Below, piece by piece: positions 51,171-58,951 of a stretch of DNA of 64,000 nt. The DNA lies in contig NZ_JBBCGP010000001.1 in NCBI RefSeq assembly GCF_037200945.1, forward strand, positions 248,001 to 312,000. Direction: 5' to 3'. A model generated the notes under the pieces. The model did not search any database and had not been told where the DNA came from. It saw only the letters and a list, made by a program, of their open reading frames with translations. The position numbers and the translations under genes are program-made. The DNA comes from Methylovirgula sp. GTDB taxonomy: Bacteria; Pseudomonadota; Alphaproteobacteria; Rhizobiales; Beijerinckiaceae. Position 1 is the stretch's first letter; each line of letters opens with the position of its first letter.

Positions 51171-52367
51171 ATGAAGACTGCCATCGTAAACATCGGCCAG
51201 ATCGTCAGCGGCGATTGGAAATCGCCGTTTGAGCCCGGCGATGCAATTCTTTGTGAAGATGGCATCATCCAATCGGTCGGCACCCTGTCGACGCAGGACG
51301 TGAGCTCCGCGGATGTCGTGATCGATGCCGACGGCGCCACCGCCATTCCCGGCCTGATCGACAGCCACGTCCATATTACCTTCGGTGATTATACGCCGCG
51401 GCAGAAGACGGTCGGCTATCTGGAAAGTTATCTGCACGGCGGCGTCACGACCGCGATCTCGGCGTCCGAGGTCCATGTGCCGGGCCGTCCAAAAGACCCG
51501 ATTGGCGTCAAGGCGCTCGCGGTTGCTGCGGCGCGCTGTTTCAAGACCTATCGCCCGGGGGGCATGCGGGTCCATGCCGGCTCTGTCATTCTCGAGCCAG
51601 GCCTCAACGAAAGCGACTTCGCCGAACTGAGAAATCACGGTGTTTGGCTCGCCAAAGCCGGTTTCGGCGCGTTCGCAACGCCCTTCGACTATGCCGAGCA
51701 GGTCGCTTGGGCCAAACAGGCGGGCATGATCACGACGATGCACACCGGCGGTTCGTCCATTCCGGGCTCGTCCGGCATTTGGGCGGATCATCTTCTTGCC
51801 GTGCAGCCGCATGTCTCGTTCCATGTGAACGGTGGCCCCGTTGCGATGCCGGACAAGGACTTTCCCCGTCTCGTCGAGGAATCCGAGATCGCGCTGCAAA
51901 TCTGCACTGCGGGAAATCTGCGCACGACATTGCTCGTTGCCGATCTCGCACGCAAAGCGAATGCCTTCCACCGCGTGTTGATCGCAACCGACACGCCAAC
52001 CGGCAGCGGTATCATGCCGCTCGGGATGCTTTATACGATCTCACATCTCGCCAGCCTCACCGATCTCGCACCGGAACTCGCGATCGCCGCAGCGACCGGA
52101 AACAACGCCGAAGTCTACAGGCTGAATTCAGGCTTCCTGCGAAATGGGCGCGACGCGGATATTGTCCTTATTGATGCCTGCGCAGGCGGCTCCCAGGGTG
52201 ATGCTCTGTCCGCGCTTCGCAATGGCGATGTCACTGCGGTCGGCGCCGTCGTTACGGCTGGCGTTCCGCGCTTCGTCGGACGAAGCCGCAATACGCCCGC
52301 CACCATCCGCAGCGTCCGCGTCGCCGAATGCCGTTTACCCATGGACTTTTCAGGAGCTGATCATTGA
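51171..52367 (+). CDS. Enamidase homologue (amidohydrolase superfamily)
   Basis: 398 residues strongly resembling, by recall, the enamidase of Eubacterium barkeri, which opens 6-oxo-1,4,5,6-tetrahydronicotinate to 2-formylglutarate and ammonia. Shared blocks are NIGQIVSGD, DSHVHITFGDYTPRQKT, YLHGGVTTAISA, HVPGRPKDPIGVKAL, MHTGGSSIPGSS and HVNGGPVAMP. Metal ligands seen are His66, His68, His191, His218 and Asp274. The bridging-ligand region reads WLAKAGFG, where I recall a glutamate in the clostridial enzyme; Lys162 is present instead. It starts a four-gene plus-strand operon, and its stop overlaps the next start (TTGA). The substrate may be a related cyclic enamide. Confidence 0.85.
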   Translation: MKTAIVNIGQIVSGDWKSPFEPGDAILCEDGIIQSVGTLSTQDVSSADVVIDADGATAIPGLIDSHVHITFGDYTPRQKTVGYLESYLHGGVTTAISASEVHVPGRPKDPIGVKALAVAAARCFKTYRPGGMRVHAGSVILEPGLNESDFAELRNHGVWLAKAGFGAFATPFDYAEQVAWAKQAGMITTMHTGGSSIPGSSGIWADHLLAVQPHVSFHVNGGPVAMPDKDFPRLVEESEIALQICTAGNLRTTLLVADLARKANAFHRVLIATDTPTGSGIMPLGMLYTISHLASLTDLAPELAIAAATGNNAEVYRLNSGFLRNGRDADIVLIDACAGGSQGDALSALRNGDVTAVGAVVTAGVPRFVGRSRNTPATIRSVRVAECRLPMDFSGADH

Positions 52368-53575
52368 CCAAGGCGCCTAAACTTCTCGTCGTCGGCGGTG
52401 GTCCCGTCGGCGTTGTTTCCGCCGTTGCCGCAACGCAAGCGGGTTTCGACGTCGAATTGATCGAAGCCGCGACTGAGATCGATACACGGCCGCGCGCCTC
52501 GACCACACATCCTTCAACACTCGAAATGATCGACAGAATCGGGCTTCTCGATCGCTTCATCGCGGAAGGCCTGGTGGCACGCGAGTTTCAGTTCTGGGAC
52601 CGTGAAACAGGCACTTTGGTCGCGACCTTCGATCACGAACTTCTGCGCAACGACACGCGCTTTCCTTTCGTCGTTCAGACCGAACAGCACAAACTCGCGC
52701 GTATGGGCCTCGACAAGCTGCGTGAATCCGGTGTGAACGTCCGTTTCGGCGTACGCGCTGTCTCCTGCACGCAAGATGCGGATCATGTCTCCGTCGAGGT
52801 CGAAACCGCTGAAGGCCCCGAAACGCTCGTTGCCGATTGGGTGATCGCTGCTGATGGCGGCCGCAGCGCGATGCGCAAATCGCTTGGCGTGTCCTTCGAC
52901 GGCTATACGTGGCCGGAACGCTTCATCGTTCTGACCATACTCGACGATATGCACGCCCTCGGCGGCTTCGCCTTCCGCAGTTACTTCGCCGGCATCGGTG
53001 AATGGGCCAATCTGTTCAAGGTCGCCGGTGACGACGGCAAGGGTCGCTGGCGCGCTGTCTTCCCGACCGCAGTCGATGAGAGCGATGAAGAGGCGCTCTC
53101 GGACGCGCGCGCGCTGGCGCGCCTCGAGGGGCTCTACCCGCTCGAGCGTCCTTATCAAATCGTGCATAAGAATCTTTATGCAGTCCATCAGCGGGTCGCC
53201 GAAACATTCCGCGTGGGCCGCGTGCTGCTCGCCGGCGACTCCGGCCATGTGAACAATCCGATCGGTGGTCTGGGCCTCAATTTCGGTGTTCATGATGCGA
53301 CAGATGCCGTCGCCACACTTTCCGCTGTGGCGTTACGCGGGGAAGATTCAGCGGCGCTCGATCATTATTCGCGGCGACGCCGATTGCTGAATGTGAAATT
53401 CGTGCAAGAGCAAACCATCGCTAACAAGAAGCGCTTGGAAGAAAGAGATTCCGCGGCGCGCAAGGCGAGCCTGGACGCTTTGCGTGCGACAGCCGCCGAC
53501 ACGGTGCGCGCGCGTGCTTTCCTCCTGCGTTCGTCGCTCATCGAAAGCGTCCGCGAAGCCGCGGAAGTCGCCTGA
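52364..53575 (+). CDS. FAD-dependent aromatic-ring monooxygenase, paralogue 2
   Basis: 403 residues, same length and nearly the same architecture as the protein at 35207-36418: GGGPVGVVSAVAATQAG, VIAADGGRSAMRKSLGV, SFDGYTWPERFIVLTILDDM and RVLLAGDSGHVNNPIGGLGLNFGVHDA. Class A flavoprotein hydroxylase. The start is a TTG that overlaps the enamidase stop, with AGGAG 8 bases upstream. Co-translation with an enamidase homologue argues for a substrate related to a nitrogen ring or its precursor. Sequence differences cluster in the middle region that faces substrate. Confidence 0.88.
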   Translation: MTKAPKLLVVGGGPVGVVSAVAATQAGFDVELIEAATEIDTRPRASTTHPSTLEMIDRIGLLDRFIAEGLVAREFQFWDRETGTLVATFDHELLRNDTRFPFVVQTEQHKLARMGLDKLRESGVNVRFGVRAVSCTQDADHVSVEVETAEGPETLVADWVIAADGGRSAMRKSLGVSFDGYTWPERFIVLTILDDMHALGGFAFRSYFAGIGEWANLFKVAGDDGKGRWRAVFPTAVDESDEEALSDARALARLEGLYPLERPYQIVHKNLYAVHQRVAETFRVGRVLLAGDSGHVNNPIGGLGLNFGVHDATDAVATLSAVALRGEDSAALDHYSRRRRLLNVKFVQEQTIANKKRLEERDSAARKASLDALRATAADTVRARAFLLRSSLIESVREAAEVA

Positions 53576-53618
53576 TCAAATCGAAATCGTCGGCATTCTG
53601 CCGCGACAAGGAGATATT

Positions 53619-54296
53619 ATGCAGGGTGCATCGGTTCTGTTTTCTGAAATGACGCCGCCGCCTGGCCAAGAGCAGCGCTTTCATAATTGGTATGACGAGG
53701 AGCATATTCCGCTGCGCATGGATGTGCCCGGTTTCGTCTCGGCACAGCGTTATCGTGATCTCAGCGAAAATGCGAAGGGCTACCTCGCCGTTTATGAGAT
53801 GACACATCCCGCCGTGATGAAGACCCCCGCCTATCAAGAGGTCAAGACGAAGCCGAGCGAGACGACGCGCGAAATGCTCGGCACGGTCTCCGGTTTCACC
53901 CGCTACATTGCCGCCGAAACCAGCGTCAAACGGCAGCCAAACGACAGTGGCGTCTCCGCACTCGACGCGCCGCTGCTCTTCGCCGTGTGGTTCGAAGTGC
54001 CGGAAAGCGCGCTCGCGGATTTCGATGCCTGGTACGAACTCGACCATGTGCCGTTGCTCATGGGCTCCAAGGACTGGTCGATGGTCCGCCGCTTCCGCGT
54101 CGTCGACGGCGAGCCGACCAAGGCCAACCGCCTCGCCCTGCATTATCTCGCCGACAAAGCGGCACTTGAGTCGCCGGAGCGCGCCGCCGCGCGCAAGACG
54201 CCTTGGCGCGACCGGCTTGCTGCCCTGCCCTGGTTCTCAGGCAGCTACAAGTTGTTCGAGAAACACGGCCCACGGCAGATCGGCCGCCTGCGCTGA
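53619..54296 (+). CDS. EthD-like tandem dimeric alpha/beta-barrel protein
   Basis: 225 residues with two copies of a ferredoxin-like domain. Copy 1 has HNWYDEEHIPLRMDVPGFVSAQRYRD (about 24-49) and copy 2 has DAWYELDHVPLLMGSKDWSMVRRFRV (about 131-156); both share W-Y-x2-x-H-x-P-L. This WY..EH pattern occurs in EthD and related small monooxygenase-like or isomerase-like proteins of catabolic clusters. No metal or flavin motif can be assigned. ATG 53619 with AAGGAG upstream is chosen over a frame beginning inside the monooxygenase. It may process an unstable oxygenation product. Confidence 0.75.
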   Translation: MQGASVLFSEMTPPPGQEQRFHNWYDEEHIPLRMDVPGFVSAQRYRDLSENAKGYLAVYEMTHPAVMKTPAYQEVKTKPSETTREMLGTVSGFTRYIAAETSVKRQPNDSGVSALDAPLLFAVWFEVPESALADFDAWYELDHVPLLMGSKDWSMVRRFRVVDGEPTKANRLALHYLADKAALESPERAAARKTPWRDRLAALPWFSGSYKLFEKHGPRQIGRLR

Positions 54297-54322
54297 ACCT
54301 TTAAACCGAGCGGAGGCAGATC

Positions 54323-55966
54323 ATGAGCAAAGTGCGCATCGCGCATATCGCCGGCCCGACGGCCACGATTCAGAATACGCCGCCGCTCGTCACATCGAAC
54401 AAGGCGCGGGAAAAGCAGGGATTGCCCCCGCGCCTCAATCCCGACGGTTCGCAGCCCGCGTTTGATCCGCTACGCCCGCAGCGCCTCGCCGCGCCAGCGC
54501 ACATCTATGTCGAGCAATTTTCCGCGCATCCGCTCGAAAGCGATGCCGCCAATCTATACGCGGCGCCGGACGGCTATCTCGGCGAAGACGGCGTCTTCCA
54601 TCGCGAGCGGCAGAACGCGAGCGACAAGCCGGTCTACGAGATCGAACTTCGCCCCGAAGACGGCCTCTACCCGTTGCCTTACATGGCGTTTCAGGCGGAT
54701 GGCGCGCCCTGGGAGCAGGAATGCGCTGTCCCCGGCGCGCCAAAAGAACAGGCGCGCCAGACGTTTTTCCCCGACGGGTCGCGTCTTTTCGAAGAGATCG
54801 ACAGGCTCTCCGTCGGTGGCGACGGCATGGCCAATTCGATCTCGTCGATGGCGACCGTCTCGTTCTATCGCGCCGCGCCGTCCGGCGGTGCCGCGCCAGA
54901 ACAGCGCGGCAAGGATTTCTTCGCCTACCAGCCAAGACATCTCGGCGCGCAAACGCCGCGGCCGGCACTAGCGACGATCACTAATGAAATACAGCGCATC
55001 GCTGACAGCGGCGCGCAGGATGGCCTCATCTGGACGCAGGGCAGCCCGCAGGTCGAAGAAACGTCCTATTGGTTCAATCTGCTCATCGACACGACTTTGC
55101 CGATCTGCTGCAACGCCGCGCAGCGCACGCATGGGCAGATGAGCAATGATGGGCCGAAGAACATCGCCGATTCGACGCGTTTCATTGCGTCGCGCGCCTG
55201 GGCGGACGCCGGAGGCCGCAACAAATGCGGCACTGTCGTCATTCAGGAACAGCAGATTTTTGCCGCGCGCGATGTCGCCAAGGGCGACGCGCGTCCTGGC
55301 GGCTATATCGTCACAGGCGGCTCGGGCGGCATTCTCGGCCACGTCGGCCATTTCGGCGTGGTCTCGCTGACTTATCTGCCGGCCTATAAGCACACCTATC
55401 TTTCCGAGGTGAATATCAATCGATTGCCGGCGGTCACGCACGCCGTTCGCAAAGCTGATAACGGCGCGATCGAAAGCTTTGAGGTCGCCGTCAAGGATGC
55501 AAAGAACGGCTTGTTGGCCGACGCTATCCCCGTCGTTTCGATCGTCAAGGACGGCGCGTATTCGACGCTCGATTATGGTGACGACCCGGCGCTGGAGACC
55601 GACCTGCACGCCTCGATCGCGCACAAGCTTGGTCTGAATCGGCTCACAGGCTTCGTCATCGAAGGGCTCACGCCCTATGGCCACAGCGCCTCGACGGCGC
55701 GCGAGAAAGTCATGCTTCAGGCAGTATACAGCGGCCTGCCTGTCTGCCGCGTCGGACGTGGAGGGCAGGGCTTCGCGGACCCGCATCCTTACCAAATCGC
55801 CGCATCGAACCTGACAGCGACGAAAGCCCGGCTGCTGCTAATGGCCTGCCTGATGAAATTTGGCAGCCTGCCGCCGGCGAAGGACCCGAAAAATCCGACC
55901 GCCGACGAACTGACGGAAATCCGCGCCGCGATTGCCACCTATCAGGCGGTCTTTCTGTCGCATTGA
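54323..55966 (+). CDS. Large asparaginase-fold protein with altered catalytic motif
   Basis: 547 residues. The central part resembles type I/II asparaginases: the N-terminal RIAHIAGPTATIQNT keeps a threonine (Thr13) like the first catalytic Thr, and GLIWTQGSPQVEETSYWFNLL aligns with the motif normally reading GTDTMEET, followed by LPICCNAAQRTHG in place of V(V)LTGAMRP. The second Thr-Asp pair is therefore Ser-Pro. The C-terminal part has GFVIEGLTPYGHSASTAREK. It is about 200 residues longer than a normal asparaginase, mostly as an insertion after residue 20. Probably a hydrolase of an amide in this pathway, with modified chemistry. Confidence 0.72.
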   Translation: MSKVRIAHIAGPTATIQNTPPLVTSNKAREKQGLPPRLNPDGSQPAFDPLRPQRLAAPAHIYVEQFSAHPLESDAANLYAAPDGYLGEDGVFHRERQNASDKPVYEIELRPEDGLYPLPYMAFQADGAPWEQECAVPGAPKEQARQTFFPDGSRLFEEIDRLSVGGDGMANSISSMATVSFYRAAPSGGAAPEQRGKDFFAYQPRHLGAQTPRPALATITNEIQRIADSGAQDGLIWTQGSPQVEETSYWFNLLIDTTLPICCNAAQRTHGQMSNDGPKNIADSTRFIASRAWADAGGRNKCGTVVIQEQQIFAARDVAKGDARPGGYIVTGGSGGILGHVGHFGVVSLTYLPAYKHTYLSEVNINRLPAVTHAVRKADNGAIESFEVAVKDAKNGLLADAIPVVSIVKDGAYSTLDYGDDPALETDLHASIAHKLGLNRLTGFVIEGLTPYGHSASTAREKVMLQAVYSGLPVCRVGRGGQGFADPHPYQIAASNLTATKARLLLMACLMKFGSLPPAKDPKNPTADELTEIRAAIATYQAVFLSH

Positions 55967-56001
55967 AGCAAGCCGGCGTCGCCGGCTCGCCCACTTTGCG
56001 A

Positions 56002-56406
56002 TTATTTCTTGTTGATCAGTGCGACCGCTTCGATCTCGACCAGAATATCGTCACGCATGACTTCGGCGCGGAAGCATGTGCTGATCGGCGGATCCTTGGG
56101 GAAATATTCGGCGCGCACCTTGTTCATGCGCTTATATTCGGACGGGTTCTTCAACATCACCACGACCTTGAAGATGTCGGCCATCGTGCCGCCCGCCGCC
56201 TCGACGCAAAGCCGGATATTGTCGAGCGTCAAGCGCGTCTGCTCCTCGATTGTCTCCGGGACTTTGCGATCATAATAATCGCCGCTGACATGGCTGAGCG
56301 CCGTCGTGCCGGCGATATGGAGCTGATCGCCGATCAGGATCGCACGTGAGAAAGGCCCAACCGCCTCAGCCATTCCGCGCGGCTGGATAATCGTCTTGGT
56401 CGTCAT
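56002..56406 (-). CDS. Rid-family (YjgF/YER057c/UK114) protein
   Basis: 134 residues. PRGMAEAVGPFSRAILIGDQLHIAGTTAL and the trimer-forming VEAAGGTMADIFKVVVMLKN fit the Rid fold. In archetypal RidA imine/enamine deaminases an arginine two residues before the C-V-E-V strand binds the substrate carboxylate; here the aligned region is STCFRAEVMRDD, so that arginine appears displaced or lost. Such members are often catabolic partners of unknown activity. ATG 56406 is chosen; a start at 56439 lacks similarity. It is downstream of MocR on the same strand. Confidence 0.85.
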   Translation of the reverse strand: MTTKTIIQPRGMAEAVGPFSRAILIGDQLHIAGTTALSHVSGDYYDRKVPETIEEQTRLTLDNIRLCVEAAGGTMADIFKVVVMLKNPSEYKRMNKVRAEYFPKDPPISTCFRAEVMRDDILVEIEAVALINKK

Positions 56407-56435
56407 AGTCTGTCTGTTCCCCTCATGGCACGAAC

Positions 56436-57947
56436 TCAAGTCAGGATGACGCTGCGCTCGCGGCGCGGCGTAAGAAGATCACCGACGACAGCACAGAGCC
56501 TGTCGATACCTTCTGAAATCTCGGTTTCCGGTACGAGCCCGAAACTCACGCGCAGAGCCTCGATGTCCGGCTTCGTCGCGAAAAAGGCTTCGCCGGGTAC
56601 GAAGGCGACGCCGCGGCGTACGGCGCGGAAATAAAGCTCCGAAACCTCCGCGCCTTCTGGCAAGGTAATCCAAAAGCTCAAACCGCCATCTGGCGCGCTG
56701 ACTTTTGTTCCGGCCGGCATTTGCGCCAACAAGCGCTGGCGCAAGCTTTTCTGACGCTCGCCGTAACTCGTCCGCGCGCCCTCGAAGAAGACCTCGTGAT
56801 TGCCGCGCAGGAGAAAGTGCGCAAGGGCTTCCTGCAAGAACGATGGTCCGTGCAGATCGAGCGCCGCTTTCTGGTTGAGCACGACGCGGCGCAAGCCCGG
56901 CGGAACGACGAGAAAGCCGAATCGCTGCCCCGGAAGCAAGGTCTTGCCGAAGCTGTAAGCATAGAAAACCCGATGTTCCGGCCCTGCCAGCGCGGCGATC
57001 GCAGGCACCGGGCGGCCGGCAAACCGCCAATCGGACGAATGATCGTCTTCAAGAATGACAGCATCGAAACGGCGGGCGAGCGCCAGCAAATCGCGGCGCT
57101 TCGTTTCGCTCATCGTCTGGCCGGTTGGATTCTGAAACGTCGGATTGACGTAAATCAAACGGGCCTGATGTTTGATCAGAAGCGCTTCGACGCTCTGCAA
57201 ATCGATCCCGTCGCCATCAAGTGGCGCTTCCAGAATCTGTGCGCCAGCGCCGCGTAACGCGTTCAACGCGCCGTAATAGGCCGGCCGCTCGACGATGACG
57301 GGCGTTCCCGGCTCGACCACGCTCCGCACGGCGAGATCGATGGCCTGTTGAGCGCCCGACGTCACGACGATCTTTTCCGGATCGACGTCCATGTCCCGGC
57401 GATCCAGATAGCGGGATATTTCCTGCCGGGTGGCGAGGCGACCGAGCGGCGGCTCGTAATGAAAGCAATTTTCGAAATCGCGCCCCGCGGCAAGCCGCAC
57501 GCAGGCGCGAAATTCCTCGATCATATCGGTGCCGACAAAAGGATAGTTCGAGGTGAAAGCGATAACGCCCGGAGCGCGGCTCAATTCGAATAGGCGATCG
57601 GCGAGAAGCGGGCGGAAAGCCCCTTCGAGATTCCGATCTGGAGGCTTTTTCGCCACGACAATGGCGCGCTCGCAAACGAATGTGCCGCCGCCACGGCGCC
57701 CTTCGACCACCCCGAGATCGGACAGCTCGCTATAGGCGCGCGCGACCGTGATCTGATTGACATTGAGCTGCGCCGCAAGTGCCCGCACGGGCGGCAGCCG
57801 ATCGCCCGGCGCCAGTGCGCCACGCGCGACCAGCGCCTGAATCTGTTCACGCAATTGCACAAACAGCGGGCCACCGACATGTCGCGTCACTTCGACATTT
57901 ATCTCGGTCGGCGCTTGCGCACGTGGATTTCGGCGCACGTTTGCCAT
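56436..57947 (-). CDS. MocR-type GntR/aminotransferase-like regulator
   Basis: 503 residues. An N-terminal GntR winged helix (GPLFVQLREQIQALVARGALAPGDRLPPVRALAAQLNVNQITVARAYSELSDLGVVEGRRGGGTFV) is joined to a fold-type I aminotransferase domain with the PLP lysine in YSFGKTLLPGQRFGFLV and NPTFQNPTGQTMS. Such regulators sense PLP-bound amino compounds. ATG 57947 with AAAGGGA upstream is chosen over a start at 58010. It is divergent from the ABC operon, and the intergenic region holds an ATATTGTAT site, a TTTGT/ACAAA repeat and a TGTCTGAC site. Confidence 0.92.
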   Translation of the reverse strand: MANVRRNPRAQAPTEINVEVTRHVGGPLFVQLREQIQALVARGALAPGDRLPPVRALAAQLNVNQITVARAYSELSDLGVVEGRRGGGTFVCERAIVVAKKPPDRNLEGAFRPLLADRLFELSRAPGVIAFTSNYPFVGTDMIEEFRACVRLAAGRDFENCFHYEPPLGRLATRQEISRYLDRRDMDVDPEKIVVTSGAQQAIDLAVRSVVEPGTPVIVERPAYYGALNALRGAGAQILEAPLDGDGIDLQSVEALLIKHQARLIYVNPTFQNPTGQTMSETKRRDLLALARRFDAVILEDDHSSDWRFAGRPVPAIAALAGPEHRVFYAYSFGKTLLPGQRFGFLVVPPGLRRVVLNQKAALDLHGPSFLQEALAHFLLRGNHEVFFEGARTSYGERQKSLRQRLLAQMPAGTKVSAPDGGLSFWITLPEGAEVSELYFRAVRRGVAFVPGEAFFATKPDIEALRVSFGLVPETEISEGIDRLCAVVGDLLTPRRERSVILT

Positions 57948-57961
57948 GGTCCCTTTTCGCA

Positions 57962-57991
57962 ATATTGTATTTCTATTTGTACTATTACAAA
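57962..57991. promoter_or_regulatory. MocR upstream site: ATATTGTAT and TTTGT/ACAAA repeat
   Basis: ATATTGTAT (57962-57970) repeats the half-site found at five other places. It is followed by TTTGT (57976-57980) and ACAAA (57987-57991) as an inverted repeat with spacer ACTATT. It lies 15-44 bases before the MocR ATG, consistent with autoregulation. Confidence 0.5.
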
Positions 57992-58099
57992 GCCGTTTGG
58001 GAAAGCTCATGAATTAGGCGTTTTTGTCCTAAATTGATGCAAACACGGCTATTTTTTCACATTGAACAGGCGGAAAAGGGGGAGTAGCGTTTGTCTTAA

Positions 58100-58107
58100 T
58101 GTCTGAC
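58100..58107. promoter_or_regulatory. TGTCTGAC-type site upstream of the ABC operon
   Basis: Core TGTCTGAC inside AATGTCTGACG (58099-58109), 28 bases before the GTG start of the ATPase gene. It is the same 11 bases as upstream of the MFS gene at 33843-35132. Confidence 0.5.
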
Positions 58108-58135
58108 GTTTGTACTTGTCCATGAGGCGTACAAA

Positions 58136-58951
58136 GTGACTTTTGTAGCGGAACACTCTACGTCCCCTGGCGCCACCGACCCGCTCATCCGCGTGCAGGA
58201 TGTGGTGAAGGCCTATCCCGGCCAAAGCCGCTCAACGCTCGCGGTTGATCGCGTGTCGCTCGACATCATGCCGGGCGAATTCGTCTCCATCGTCGGCCCT
58301 TCCGGCTGCGGCAAGAGCACATTGATGATGATGGTCTCCGGCCTCGTCCCCTACACCGGCGGCGAAATCAGGATCGGTGGCACGCGTGTCGCAACGCCTT
58401 ATACGAATGTCGGCATCGTCTTTCAGCGCGATGCACTTCTGGAATGGCGCACGATTCTCGACAACGTGCTCTTGCAAATCGACGTGCGCCGTCTGAAGCG
58501 ACGCGACTATGTCGATAAGGCGCGCGCCCTCCTCGCACGCGCAGGCCTAGGCAGTTTCGAAAACGCCTATCCGCGCGAACTCTCAGGCGGAATGCGGCAG
58601 CGCGCCTCCATGTGCCGCGCGCTCGTTCATGATCCATCGCTGATTTTGATGGATGAGCCGTTCGGTGCGCTCGATGCGCTGACGCGCGAGCAGATGAATG
58701 TCGATCTGCAGAAAATCTGGCTCGAACAGAAGAAGACAGTCCTCTTCATCACGCACAGCATTTGGGAGGCCGTCTTCCTCGCGGACCGCGTGATCGTCAT
58801 GAGCCCGCGTCCTGGCCGCATCGCCAAGGAAATCAAGATCGACATTCCCCGTCCGCGCCGCCTCGCCATACGCGAGACCGCGCAATTCGGCGAATATTCG
58901 GCGCAGATCCGCGAACAGTTTCAATCATACGGCATGCTGGTGGAGGATTAA
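58136..58951 (+). CDS. ABC transporter ATP-binding protein (SsuB/TauB/NrtD type)
   Basis: 271 residues. Walker A GPSGCGKST near 54-62, Q-loop FQRDALLEWRTI, signature LSGGMRQR near 150, Walker B LILMDEPFGALD near 170 and the switch histidine in FITHS. The subfamily energises uptake of nitrate, sulfonates, taurine, thiamine precursors or aromatic acids. The start is GTG 58136. The permease gene begins at the next base after its stop. This is the only ATPase of the window's transporters, so it could also serve the orphan binding proteins at 19620 and 23161. Confidence 0.93.
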   Translation: MTFVAEHSTSPGATDPLIRVQDVVKAYPGQSRSTLAVDRVSLDIMPGEFVSIVGPSGCGKSTLMMMVSGLVPYTGGEIRIGGTRVATPYTNVGIVFQRDALLEWRTILDNVLLQIDVRRLKRRDYVDKARALLARAGLGSFENAYPRELSGGMRQRASMCRALVHDPSLILMDEPFGALDALTREQMNVDLQKIWLEQKKTVLFITHSIWEAVFLADRVIVMSPRPGRIAKEIKIDIPRPRRLAIRETAQFGEYSAQIREQFQSYGMLVED

